Assembly: GCA_963974105.1 (NCBI GenBank)
Contig: CAXBBG010000001.1
Span: forward strand, 434,001-498,000
DNA length: 64,000 bases
Direction of reading: 5' to 3'
Source: UBA2136 sp963974105
GTDB lineage: Bacteria > Pseudomonadota > Alphaproteobacteria > UBA2136
Part shown: in pieces, positions 1-7,742 of the stretch
Numbering within the stretch: the stretch's first letter is position 1
Layout: every line of letters starts with the position of its first letter
Translations under genes and position numbers: made by a program
Notes under the pieces: generated by a model
Told to the model about the DNA's origin: nothing
The model's input: only the letters and a program-made list of their open reading frames with translations
The model's database searches: none

Positions 1-869
1 TTTAAGGGAACGCCGAGCGAACCAGTCGTTTTCCCTAAACCTTTTCTAAAAAATATATAGCGCGGGTTTGTATTAAAAACTTCTTGCTGCTTTTTGGGGT
101 TATCTTTTAACCAAGCGGAAATACTTTGCATGGTAACGTCTTCTTTTTTCATCCAACCATTTTCTATTAAAGTCCGACCGATAGCTTTATAGTCATGTCC
201 ATTAGAACCTGCATAAGCCACATGAACCACCTGCTTATTCGGTAATTCTACATAGCCGCTTCCTTGTATATGTAAGAAAAATTGGTCAATAGGTGACTCA
301 AGCCATATAAAAGGTTTAAGTTTTGCATACAAGGCATCAATTTCTTGACGTGTGTAATATGGTTTTATTAAATTTTTCTTTTCATCCACCCGCGCAATAA
401 TTTTTTTACCTTTTAGTTCAGGGTAAAATTGACCTAAGTCAGCGGTGTAAATATCATTTGGTTTTTCATATAAAGGGACTGAAAATTGACTTGTTTTTAC
501 AAGGCTACCTTTAAGGGTTGGTGTATAATATCCTGTAAACAAGCTTGGCTTTTGAGAAAGAACTTCAAGCAGATTAAAATGCTTTTCAATAAATGATTTA
601 AAATCATTATGCGAAATACTTTTTATTTCTCTGCAAATATCCTTCCAGTCGTTTAAAGAACCAAAAACCTTATTGTTATGCAGATAGGTTCCTTTTTTAT
701 GGCGTATTGTATTGCAGTTTTCCACAAAAGAACTGTAAGCCAATTCAAAGTTTTGCTCGGACCAGTTGTCTAATTTTCCAATAGATGAATCTTTAAAAGA
801 CACAGGCGTTTTAGCGCAACCCTGAACCAATACAAGCCCGACAATAAGAATTTTGTAAAAATTTTTCAT
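1..869 (-). CDS. mltA: Murein transglycosylase A (MltA), partial at window edge
   Basis: This is a lytic transglycosylase that cleaves peptidoglycan glycan strands, probably as an outer-membrane lipoprotein. Translation of the minus strand from the ATG at 869 gives about 289 codons, open at the window start. The N-terminus is a short hydrophobic signal ending in LVQGC, a plausible but not ideal lipobox. Family motifs seen are TGYYTP near residue 115, LYEKP, and HIQGSGYV near residue 200. The catalytic C-terminal Asp region lies outside the window. It follows the Tim44-like gene by 4 nt, so the two are probably co-transcribed; this pairing is common near alphaproteobacterial origins. The assignment rests on motifs and context. 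Confidence 0.88.
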   Translation of the reverse strand, partial: MKNFYKILIVGLVLVQGCAKTPVSFKDSSIGKLDNWSEQNFELAYSSFVENCNTIRHKKGTYLHNNKVFGSLNDWKDICREIKSISHNDFKSFIEKHFNLLEVLSQKPSLFTGYYTPTLKGSLVKTSQFSVPLYEKPNDIYTADLGQFYPELKGKKIIARVDEKKNLIKPYYTRQEIDALYAKLKPFIWLESPIDQFFLHIQGSGYVELPNKQVVHVAYAGSNGHDYKAIGRTLIENGWMKKEDVTMQSISAWLKDNPKKQQEVFNTNPRYIFFRKGLGKTTGSLGVPL

Positions 870-873
870 GCAT

Positions 874-1521
874 TTAAGAAAGAAGTGCTATTGATTCAAG
901 TTCCCAGTTAAGATCATCACTCTCAACGCTTCGCGCCCATGTCCAAACTGTAGATACCTCTTTATTTTTAAGAGATTTAGGTGATTTTTTCGTATCTAAA
1001 TCTTCGATAAAGTCTTTTTGCATAACAATATACTTCACCTCAATAATAGCTGTACGTCCGTGCAACCTTGCATCAATAATTTCAACATTTTTAAAAGTAT
1101 CTATATCAACAAAGCGCTGTTTGCCTTCTTCTTCAAGACTTTCAATACTTTCCATAATTTCATCAAATTTACGTGGTGCCAACATATTCTCTAAAGTTTT
1201 TTCATCGCGCTCGTTTAATGCGTCATAATACATCTGATAAGCATTTGTAGCACCTGCAATGAAATCTTTTTCTTTAAATGACTTGTCCGTTGCTTTTATT
1301 TGCTCTAAGCCACTTAATTTAGAAAGGTCAACCTTTTTATGTTTTGGTTTAACCTGTTCTTTAACAACCTCAGATATTTCACTGTTTGGAAATTTTACAA
1401 CATTCTTTTTGTTCAACTTTTTATCGTCTTTTGGGAGCTTATGTCCAAAAAAACGTGTGGCTATAAATATAGCCATAACAATTAAAAAGATAACATCTAA
1501 AAAACTAAATCCTGTCTGCAT
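874..1521 (-). CDS. Tim44/TimA-like inner-membrane protein
   Basis: The protein has 215 aa. Residues 7-25 form a hydrophobic anchor (FLDVIFLIVMAIFIATRFF), followed by a lysine-rich stretch at about 28-70. A C-terminal Tim44-like domain (residues 85-215) has the pattern AYQMYYDALNERD, then LHGRTAIIEVKY, then WTWARSVES. In the family this domain associates with membranes or presequence translocases; the bacterial role is not settled. The gene lies just left of the candidate oriC and reads away from it into mltA, as in many alphaproteobacteria. It is 215 aa long, in the usual range. Its promoter must lie in the 1522-1834 region that also carries the DnaA boxes. Confidence 0.8.
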   Translation of the reverse strand: MQTGFSFLDVIFLIVMAIFIATRFFGHKLPKDDKKLNKKNVVKFPNSEISEVVKEQVKPKHKKVDLSKLSGLEQIKATDKSFKEKDFIAGATNAYQMYYDALNERDEKTLENMLAPRKFDEIMESIESLEEEGKQRFVDIDTFKNVEIIDARLHGRTAIIEVKYIVMQKDFIEDLDTKKSPKSLKNKEVSTVWTWARSVESDDLNWELESIALLS

Positions 1522-1605
1522 ATAAACTAAACCTTACTATCAACTCTTTAATTATAATAATTTGCCTTCTCTTGGCTAAAAGTATATTACTGAATTTATA
1601 AATTT

Positions 1606-1614
1606 TTATCCACC
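1606..1614 (+). promoter_or_regulatory. DnaA box, 8/9 match
   Basis: TTATCCACC, one mismatch to TTATCCACA; leftmost of five boxes in the candidate origin. Confidence 0.5.
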
Positions 1615-1630
1615 GCTGTTTATAATTAAT

Positions 1631-1649
1631 TGTGGATAAGTGTGGATAT
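1631..1649 (-). promoter_or_regulatory. Tandem DnaA boxes (perfect plus 8/9)
   Basis: TGTGGATAA (1631-1639) is the exact reverse complement of the DnaA consensus. TGTGGATAT (1641-1649) repeats it 10 bp later with one mismatch, so both would lie on nearly the same face of the helix. Confidence 0.7.
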
Positions 1650-1698
1650 GTGCAACAGTGTGGGGGTGAATACAAAACTATTCACTTAAGGTACATAG

Positions 1699-1707
1699 TT
1701 ACCCACA
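1699..1707 (+). promoter_or_regulatory. DnaA box, 8/9 match
   Basis: TTACCCACA, one mismatch to the consensus, in the candidate origin. Confidence 0.5.
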
Positions 1708-1763
1708 AGAAATTTTTGTTTAAATAAGGGGTTAAGGTTTTGAAATATAGTGATAATTACGTT

Positions 1764-1772
1764 TTATCCACT
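1764..1772 (+). promoter_or_regulatory. DnaA box, 8/9 match
   Basis: TTATCCACT, one mismatch to the consensus, 63 bp before the hemE start and just right of the AT-rich stretch. Confidence 0.5.
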
Positions 1773-1834
1773 TTATAAAGCCCTCTATAAACATAACAAT
1801 ACTTTTTAATATAATTAAAAAAAGAATATAGTAA

Positions 1835-2905
1835 ATGAAGTTGTTAATAAAATCTTTAAACCGTGAACAGGTTAATCGTCCACCTATGTGGCTTATGAGA
1901 CAGGCAGGAAGATACCTTCCTGAATATAAAGAAACAAGAAAACAAGCAGGTTCATTTTTGAATCTTTGCTATAATCCAGACTTAGCGACAGAGGTAACAC
2001 TTCAACCTATTAGAAGATTTGATTTTGATGTAGCTATTCTTTTTGCGGACATTCTTGTTATACCTGACGCTTTAGGCGTTAACGTTAAGTTTGTGGAAGG
2101 TGAGGGACCTGTTCTAAGTAAATTACCTGTAGATGACGGTTATGAGACTTTAGAAAAATCCATCAAAGAATTAGAAAACAATATTCCCAATGTTAAAAAG
2201 CATTTAAGCACAATATGGAAAACGGTTGCTCAAGTACGTTCTAAACTTGATGATGACAAAGCTTTGATGGGCTTTTGTGGCGCACCTTGGACAGTTGCTC
2301 TATACTTACTTGACAATAAACCTTCTAAAGCAAGTGAAGTAACAAGAAGTGTTGCTTATAAATACCCAGATTTATTTGATAAATTGATGGATATTCTTGT
2401 TGAGAGTTCAGCTGAATATTTATGTGGTCAAATTGAAAATGGCGCAGACGCTGTTCAAATATTTGATAGCTGGGCTTCTCAAATTCCAGATGCGCTGTAC
2501 GAACGCGCTCTAAAAGTGCCAACATTGAAGCTGTGCAAGCTTATAAAAGCTAAACACCCCAATACACCGATTGTTCTTTTCCCACGAGGTTTAAGTGAAA
2601 GTAAACTTATTAGCCTTGCGGATATGGCAAAAGGTCACTTTGAAGGTATGAGCTTAGATTATACCGTTGATATGGACTGGGCTTGTGAGCACTTACAAGA
2701 TAAAGTTTGTATTCAAGGTAACTTAGACCCAGCCGTTATGCTGACAACACCTGAAAATGTTCGAAAAGAAGCTTTGAAAGTCTTAGAAAAAGCCTCTAAA
2801 AAGCCAGGATACATCTTTAATTTTGGTCACGGTATTTTACCAACAGTGCCTATTGAAAATGTTGAAGCATTGGCGCAAACTGTACAAAACTGGACCAATA
2901 AATAA
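1835..2905 (+). CDS. hemE: Uroporphyrinogen decarboxylase
   Basis: A 356-aa cytosolic enzyme of heme biosynthesis that decarboxylates uroporphyrinogen III to coproporphyrinogen III. The N-terminal signature RPPMWLMRQAGRYLPEY (residues 14-30) contains the invariant Arg residues that bind substrate carboxylates. FADILVIPDALG with the catalytic Asp lies near residue 75, GFCGAPWTVALYL near 150, and the C-terminal FGHGILP is present. Length is normal for the family. The ATG at 1835 is preceded by only a weak Shine-Dalgarno sequence. The gene reads away from the candidate oriC and is followed 33 nt later by hemJ, a conserved alphaproteobacterial pair covering neighbouring steps of the same pathway. 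Confidence 0.97.
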   Translation: MKLLIKSLNREQVNRPPMWLMRQAGRYLPEYKETRKQAGSFLNLCYNPDLATEVTLQPIRRFDFDVAILFADILVIPDALGVNVKFVEGEGPVLSKLPVDDGYETLEKSIKELENNIPNVKKHLSTIWKTVAQVRSKLDDDKALMGFCGAPWTVALYLLDNKPSKASEVTRSVAYKYPDLFDKLMDILVESSAEYLCGQIENGADAVQIFDSWASQIPDALYERALKVPTLKLCKLIKAKHPNTPIVLFPRGLSESKLISLADMAKGHFEGMSLDYTVDMDWACEHLQDKVCIQGNLDPAVMLTTPENVRKEALKVLEKASKKPGYIFNFGHGILPTVPIENVEALAQTVQNWTNK

Positions 2906-2938
2906 ATTATTTATCATAAAATAAAAGGGCCTATTATT

Positions 2939-3373
2939 ATGGAAATCGATTATAACATTATAAAATCATTGCATATTATTGCTATCATTTGTTGGTTTGC
3001 CGGTCTTTTTTATCTACCACGCCTTTTTGTTTATCACACAATGGCTGAGCCAAAATCTTCAGAATCAACCATGCTTAAAACAATGGAGCGTAAACTTTAT
3101 AGATATATTATGCAGCCATCTATGGTTTTTACATGGGTATTTGGATTATGGCTTGTCTTTTTAACACCTGAGTGGATGCAAGAAGGCTGGATGCATACAA
3201 AATTATTATTTGTTGTAGCTCTTACAGGTTTTCATCACATTTGTGGGGTATATGTGAAAAAATTTGCAAATAACAGCAATCTAAAAAGTGAAAAATACTT
3301 TAGAATCTTTAATGAAATTCCCACTATCATATTGATAATTGTAATATTTTTAGTTGTTTTAAAGCCTTTTTAA
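2939..3373 (+). CDS. hemJ: HemJ-type protoporphyrinogen IX oxidase
   Basis: A 144-aa integral membrane protein that oxidises protoporphyrinogen IX to protoporphyrin IX, the penultimate step of heme synthesis in many alphaproteobacteria lacking HemG/HemY. Four hydrophobic segments are visible. The first contains SLHIIAIICWFAGLFYLPR, the family's conserved His-Trp-Phe-Ala-Gly-Phe-Tyr-Leu-Pro-Arg pattern, followed by LFVYH. A second conserved His (HHICGVY) and a Lys/Arg-rich loop (YVKKFAN) are present. Length matches the family. It sits between hemE and rho, the usual arrangement beside an alphaproteobacterial origin. No clear terminator separates it from hemE, so an operon is likely. Confidence 0.93.
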   Translation: MEIDYNIIKSLHIIAIICWFAGLFYLPRLFVYHTMAEPKSSESTMLKTMERKLYRYIMQPSMVFTWVFGLWLVFLTPEWMQEGWMHTKLLFVVALTGFHHICGVYVKKFANNSNLKSEKYFRIFNEIPTIILIIVIFLVVLKPF

Positions 3374-3381
3374 TTAAAGAC

Positions 3382-3410
3382 TTGACCTTCAGCTTTAAAA
3401 TACCCATACT
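3382..3410 (+). promoter_or_regulatory. Probable sigma-70 promoter for rho
   Basis: TTGACC at 3382-3387, 17 bp, then CATACT at 3405-3410. Transcription would begin near 3418, leaving a leader of about 110 nt before rho that contains a small AAAACT-ccc-AGTTTT hairpin. Confidence 0.45.
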
Positions 3411-3530
3411 AAGTTTATTGAATTTCAACGTCCTCCGTAAAACTCCCAGTTTTATATCTAAAATACAAAGTAGGTATGGCGAAGAAATTATTATTTTTAA
3501 GAAATTCCCCCAACTTTCAGGAAAAGATCT

Positions 3531-4904
3531 ATGCATTTAAACGAAATTAAAGCAAAACAGACCAATGAACTTATTGAAATGGCAGAAGAACTAAAAATTG
3601 ATGATGCGGCTACAATGCGTCGACAAGAACTTCTTTTTGCAATTGTCCCCAAATTACAAGGTATTGAAATACCTCAAAACACTGGAGAAAAAGGCAATAA
3701 AAATGCCAAAGCTCCTAAGGAAACTAAAGAAGAAAAAGCAGCCCGAAAAGAAGCTGAAACACCTAAAAAAGATATTTTGGCTTACGGTGTCCTAGAAATT
3801 TTACAAGACGGTTTTGGTTTTTTACGCAGCGCAGAAGAAAACTATATACCAAGCCAAGAAGATATTTATGTTTCTCCAAGTCAAGTTCGCCGATTTGGCT
3901 TACGTAAAGGGGATACAGTTGAAGGAACGGTGCGTGCACCAAACCCAGGTGAACGTTATTTTGCGTTGATTAAAGTTTTAAGTATTAACTTTGAATCACC
4001 AGAAAAAGCTAAGAAGCGCGTATCTTTTGAAAAACTAACACCGCTTTACCCAAATGAAAAATTCAACCTCTCCATTGCATACGATCCAAAGTCAAAAGAT
4101 GCTTCAAAGCGTGATTTAACAGGTCGTGTGATTGATTTAATTGCGCCTATCGGTAAGGGTCAACGTTGTATGCTTGTTGCACCGCCAAAAGCTGGTAAAA
4201 CAATGATGTTACAAGCGATAGCCCATGCCATTGAAGAAAAACACCCAGAAGTTTATGTGATTGTTCTTCTTATTGATGAACGTCCTGAAGAGGTAACAGA
4301 TATGCGCCGCAGCGTTAAAGGTGATGTTGTTGCTTCTACTTTTGATGAGCCTGCAAGCAGACACGTTCAAGTTTCAGAAATGGTGCTTGAAAAAGCGAAG
4401 CGTTTGGTTGAGGTTGGTAGGGACGTTGTTATCCTTCTTGACTCTCTTACACGTTTAGCACGCGCCTTTAACACTACTGTGCCGTCTTCTGGTAAAGTTT
4501 TGACGGGTGGTGTGGATGCCAACGCCCTACAAAAGCCAAAACGATTCTTTGGGGCTGCTAGGAATATTGAGCACGGCGGATCACTTTCTATTATCGCTAC
4601 AGCTTTGGTTGACACAGGTTCACGCATGGACGAAGTTATTTTCGAAGAATTTAAAGGGACAGGTAACAGTGAATTAGTTCTTGACCGTAAATTGGTTTCA
4701 AAACGCGTTTATCCAGCGATTGACCTTTCTAGGTCAAGCACACGTAAAGAAGAACTTTTGTTCAATAAAGACGATTTACAAAAAATATGGTTGTTACGCC
4801 GTATTTTACAACCAATGAATGCAACAGAGTCTATGGAATTCTTACTTGGTAAGATGCGTTTAACCAAAGACAATGAAGAATTCTTCAAGTCTATGAACGG
4901 ATAA
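3531..4904 (+). CDS. rho: Transcription termination factor Rho
   Basis: A 457-aa hexameric RNA-dependent ATPase/helicase. Order of parts: Rho N-terminal helical domain (1-45), a charged Lys/Glu/Ala-rich linker (about 50-82) that explains the extra length over the roughly 420-aa E. coli protein, a cold-shock/OB RNA-binding domain (85-165, with GFGFLRS and DIYVSPSQVRRF), and an ATPase domain with Walker A PPKAGKTMM (about 220) and Walker B VVILLDSLTRLAR (about 300). The Q/R-loop region GGVDANALQKPKRFFGAARN is intact. The start ATG has a weak AGGAAAAG upstream. Its own promoter-like sequence precedes it and a strong hairpin terminator follows. Confidence 0.98.
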   Translation: MHLNEIKAKQTNELIEMAEELKIDDAATMRRQELLFAIVPKLQGIEIPQNTGEKGNKNAKAPKETKEEKAARKEAETPKKDILAYGVLEILQDGFGFLRSAEENYIPSQEDIYVSPSQVRRFGLRKGDTVEGTVRAPNPGERYFALIKVLSINFESPEKAKKRVSFEKLTPLYPNEKFNLSIAYDPKSKDASKRDLTGRVIDLIAPIGKGQRCMLVAPPKAGKTMMLQAIAHAIEEKHPEVYVIVLLIDERPEEVTDMRRSVKGDVVASTFDEPASRHVQVSEMVLEKAKRLVEVGRDVVILLDSLTRLARAFNTTVPSSGKVLTGGVDANALQKPKRFFGAARNIEHGGSLSIIATALVDTGSRMDEVIFEEFKGTGNSELVLDRKLVSKRVYPAIDLSRSSTRKEELLFNKDDLQKIWLLRRILQPMNATESMEFLLGKMRLTKDNEEFFKSMNG

Positions 4905-4920
4905 TCTGTTTAAAAAATTA

Positions 4921-4951
4921 AAAACCTCTCTTAAAATGAGAGGTTTTTTTA
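4921..4951 (+). terminator. Rho-independent terminator after rho
   Basis: Stem AAACCTCTC / GAGAGGTTT with loop TTAAAAT, followed by a run of T. Confidence 0.85.
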
Positions 4952-4969
4952 TGCATTCTACGCCAAAGC

Positions 4970-4998
4970 TTGACAAATTTATTGGCTAATCCTATATA
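4970..4998 (+). promoter_or_regulatory. Near-consensus sigma-70 promoter for the HAD gene
   Basis: TTGACA at 4970-4975, a 17-bp spacer and TATATA at 4993-4998. It is the best-matched promoter in this part of the window and lies about 100 nt before the ATG at 5097. Confidence 0.65.
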
Positions 4999-5096
4999 TG
5001 TATACAGACTAATATATTTTATATATAAACCCATCATACCTTTTTCAAAGTAATCTTAACCAATAAGACACTTTATTTACACGACAGGAGCAGTCT

Positions 5097-6059
5097 ATGC
5101 CTGATACATCCATAAACAATCAAACCTTTCGCATGTCTTTGTTAACATATACCATTCGTAAAGTTTTTCGTCCAAAAATTATGATATTTGATTTAGACGA
5201 CACGCTTTTTCGCTGGCCACGTAAACTAAAGCTGAAAGGTGGTGGTAAATTAAATTTTCACCGTTATGTTGCAAATATTTTTGCAAAAGTTATTTGCGAA
5301 TATTTAAGAGATTATGCAGATTCTAAAATGAATTTAAAAGAAGGCGATGAAGATTTTGCCCGCTTTTACATTACAAAAGATGAAGCTTCAGAGTTTTGCG
5401 AAGAAGGTTACCGTCTTTATGGTTCTTCTATGATTGCCCTTATCGAGGAATATCCAGAACTTGATGATGATGACCTTGCAAGTATATTTTTATCAACACA
5501 TCAACGTATGGCCACGCATGAACGTAAAGGCGTCAATGCTTGGGTTAAACCTAACTTTATGTTGATTGAGTCTATACGTAACCTAAAAACAGCGCCGTTT
5601 ATTTTAACGCACGGTTCAACACCGTATGCTAAAATTGTTTTAAAAGCGCTTGGCTTGTCAGGCATTATACCTGATGAAAATATTTTTGGTATGGACCTCT
5701 ATGGTTACCATAACACCAAAAATACATATGCTCCTTATGTGTGGATACAGCAAAAAATCTCTAAATCAGTTGGCAAACAAGTGCCTTTTAATCGCCTTAT
5801 TATGTCGGAAGATTCACACAAGAACCTTGTAACCGCTCATAACCTTGGCATTAAAACAGTGCTTCTACAAAGGCCAAACGACTTAGGCGAACCATTACCA
5901 GATTATCCTTATGTTGATCATACACATCAAACACAAGAAGATTATCTGTGGATGTTTTTAGATAAAGGTATTAACTACACTGAAAACAAACAAGATCGTC
6001 ATTTTTTGGAATCTTATTCTGAAAATACAATCTCAGGTGCATCCTTTGGTTACTTTTAA
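5097..6059 (+). CDS. HAD-superfamily hydrolase, pyrimidine-nucleotidase-like
   Basis: A 320-aa predicted soluble phosphatase. HAD motif I is IMIFDLDDTLFRWPRK (residues 30-45, nucleophile and acid/base Asp pair in DLDDT). Motif II is FILTHGST (about 166), where a Thr replaces the more common Ser. A Lys-containing region follows, and motif IV is MSEDSHKN with an acidic pair (about 237). The cap between motifs I and II is long and acidic. The overall pattern resembles the SDT1/pyrimidine 5'-nucleotidase branch, but the substrate cannot be read from sequence. The ATG is preceded by GACAGGAG. It has its own strong promoter and a shared bidirectional terminator, so it is probably monocistronic. Confidence 0.75.
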   Translation: MPDTSINNQTFRMSLLTYTIRKVFRPKIMIFDLDDTLFRWPRKLKLKGGGKLNFHRYVANIFAKVICEYLRDYADSKMNLKEGDEDFARFYITKDEASEFCEEGYRLYGSSMIALIEEYPELDDDDLASIFLSTHQRMATHERKGVNAWVKPNFMLIESIRNLKTAPFILTHGSTPYAKIVLKALGLSGIIPDENIFGMDLYGYHNTKNTYAPYVWIQQKISKSVGKQVPFNRLIMSEDSHKNLVTAHNLGIKTVLLQRPNDLGEPLPDYPYVDHTHQTQEDYLWMFLDKGINYTENKQDRHFLESYSENTISGASFGYF

Positions 6060-6076
6060 TATTTATATCGAAAAAT

Positions 6077-6107
6077 AAAAAAAGCCTCCTATACGGAGGC
6101 TTTTTTA
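6077..6107. terminator. Bidirectional terminator between convergent genes
   Basis: Stem AAAAAAGCCTCC / GGAGGCTTTTTT with loop TATAC. A-run and T-run flank it, so it can serve the HAD gene (plus) and the hypothetical gene ending at 6124 (minus). Confidence 0.85.
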
Positions 6108-6123
6108 TGCGCTAAATTAAAAA

Positions 6124-6780
6124 TTAACAGATGGTTTTAACACCAATTATATCGTCAATTTTTTGGATAATGCTTTTTTGTTGGCTAAACAGTTTTTGCT
6201 CTAAAATATCATTGGCGGCTCTTAAATTTAAGTCACCCTTAGAAGGGGTCCATAAATTTTCAGGTAAGCCTGAAACAGATATTTTTTTGTTGAGATACAT
6301 ATGCAAATGACAACCAGCAAGCATGCCAAATGAAACACCACATTGTGGGAATATCGTTACTCCAGAAATAGCAACTTCTTCTAGCTTACCCATGACAATA
6401 CCGACAGTACGGTGGTGGCTATCAGCGTCATTTAAAGGGCCAATATATTTAATATGTGAACCAAAGGGCATATAACCTTTATCAATTAAATGGTAAGCGC
6501 ACTTGTAGGCATATTGTAAATTATACTGCTCTTGAGTTTGACGTTTTTGGGTGTCAGGGTTTTTGGATCTAAACGCACTTTCAAAAATCATAGCATTAGA
6601 TTGTAACCCTGTACTTGTGAGTGATAATGGCTTTTGTGATGTAGCCAAATAAAAGTAATAAGGAATAATATCTGTGGCATCATTTAACAAGCCTGCGGCT
6701 TCTTTTTCCTGCATTTCATTTACAAGTTCAGGGCGCAGATTTTGGCGACATATTTCGGTCGTAATACGAGGGGATATCAT
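6124..6780 (-). CDS. Hypothetical protein, 218 aa
   Basis: I do not recognise this protein. It is predicted soluble, with no signal peptide or membrane segment. The N-terminus is MISPRITTEICRQNLRPEL. The middle (about 120-170) is the most structured part, with alternating hydrophobic residues and IFPQCGVSFGMLAGCHLHMY, which holds two Cys and two His. The C-terminus (about 185-215) looks helical. The ATG at 6780 is preceded on its strand by AAGGAGATAACCT, a strong Shine-Dalgarno sequence, which supports a real gene. It lies downstream of the Bax-inhibitor-like gene on the same strand, but a terminator at 6871-6900 separates them, so it likely has its own promoter. Confidence 0.55.
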   Translation of the reverse strand: MISPRITTEICRQNLRPELVNEMQEKEAAGLLNDATDIIPYYFYLATSQKPLSLTSTGLQSNAMIFESAFRSKNPDTQKRQTQEQYNLQYAYKCAYHLIDKGYMPFGSHIKYIGPLNDADSHHRTVGIVMGKLEEVAISGVTIFPQCGVSFGMLAGCHLHMYLNKKISVSGLPENLWTPSKGDLNLRAANDILEQKLFSQQKSIIQKIDDIIGVKTIC

Positions 6781-6870
6781 AGGTTATCTCCTTAAAAAAG
6801 GTAAGAAAAAGGGAATAAGTGTATTGGATAACGAACAAGGTATACACCTTAAGAGCTTTGTAAGTCAAAC

Positions 6871-6900
6871 AAAAAACCCCGCTAAAAGCGAGGTCTTTTT
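6871..6900 (-). terminator. Terminator after the Bax-inhibitor-like gene
   Basis: On the minus strand ACCTCGCT-TTT-AGCGGGGT (one wobble pair) is followed by a T-run. Confidence 0.8.
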
Positions 6901-6919
6901 AAGGTTTTAAACAAACAAA

Positions 6920-7615
6920 TTAACGGCGGTCGCCAATTAAGTTTAAAATGTGTATAAACATTACAATAAAGTTCATGTAAAAACTTGTTGCGCCAAAAAT
7001 GGCCATTTTGCTGCGTGTTACTTCATCGCCTGAATACATGCTAAATTGCTCTTTAAGTTGATTAATTTCAAACGCTGTGGCAATCGCTATCAAAGGCACA
7101 ACGGCAAGGCTAATCATAAAGCTAAAGCCTTCACTTTGCACAAAAAGGTTAATCAATATAGCGCCTAGCAAACCAAAACTCACCATTGTAAGCATGCGTC
7201 CCATGCCTGCCATGCTTTTTGGGTTTGTATAGCCATAAAAACTTGCACCTGCAAACATAATAGCTGTTACAAAGAAAGCTGTAGCAATACTTGACCCTGT
7301 ATAAACAAGAGCAATAGGTGATAAGCAAAAGCCTGTTAATACGCTAAAGGCAACAAATGTACCTAAAGCCGCTGTTGGACTTAGCTTGAAAATGATTTTG
7401 TGCATAAAAAATCCAAAGCCTAGCCACACGATAAGAAACAGCCATTGAGATTTAATGGCAAGCGCCATCATTTCTGGGTTTGAGGCTGTAAACCATGCTA
7501 CAAGACCACTTAAAGCCACACCACCCGTCATGTAGTTAAAGACTTGACGCAGGTGCGCCGCCATTTCTGTATCAGATACTTGAGTGTTTGTACGTGTTTG
7601 CATATTTCCAAACAT
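6920..7615 (-). CDS. Bax inhibitor-1 / YccA-family membrane protein
   Basis: A 231-aa protein with about seven hydrophobic segments filling residues 28-230 after a soluble N-terminus. Typical family features are LTGFCLSPIALVY in the middle, a short TM rich in Gly/Ser (GASFYGYTNPKSMAGMGRML), and a C-terminal loop with EINQLKEQF before the last hydrophobic segment. Members modulate membrane proteases such as FtsH (YccA) or behave as pH-gated calcium leaks (BsYetJ); which applies here cannot be told. The ATG at 7615 follows AGGAGTTATAA. It is divergent from alanine dehydrogenase with 127 bp between them, and ends at a clear terminator. Confidence 0.9.
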   Translation of the reverse strand: MFGNMQTRTNTQVSDTEMAAHLRQVFNYMTGGVALSGLVAWFTASNPEMMALAIKSQWLFLIVWLGFGFFMHKIIFKLSPTAALGTFVAFSVLTGFCLSPIALVYTGSSIATAFFVTAIMFAGASFYGYTNPKSMAGMGRMLTMVSFGLLGAILINLFVQSEGFSFMISLAVVPLIAIATAFEINQLKEQFSMYSGDEVTRSKMAIFGATSFYMNFIVMFIHILNLIGDRR

Positions 7616-7742
7616 ATTTATAACTCCTAAAATTCATTTTTATTTGCATGTAAGCCCTGATAAGCTTCATACTCTAATTATTGTAAGAATGTAACAGAAA
7701 TTCAAACGTAACAACAATATAAAAAGTGTAAGGAATAAGGTA

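Larger units (their letters stand above)
1522..1834. other. Candidate chromosomal replication origin (oriC) upstream of hemE
   Basis: This 313-bp AT-rich gap has no gene. It contains one perfect DnaA box (TGTGGATAA, 1631-1639, reverse orientation). Four 9-mers are one base from the consensus: TTATCCACC at 1606-1614, TGTGGATAT at 1641-1649 (10 bp after the perfect box, same orientation), TTACCCACA at 1699-1707 and TTATCCACT at 1764-1772. A perfect 7-bp inverted repeat GTGAATA/TATTCAC lies at 1666-1685. AT-rich stretches at 1708-1763 and 1790-1834 could serve as the unwinding element. No GANTC site and no exact TTAA-N7-TTAA CtrA site was seen. Established knowledge: the Caulobacter and Rickettsia origins lie next to hemE. 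The origin call is inference from boxes plus position. Confidence 0.72.

Noticed and set aside
1731..1746. CtrA-like site TTAA-N8-TTAA in the origin region
   Set aside because: The spacing is 8 rather than 7 and the second half-site lacks the usual C; not enough for a call.
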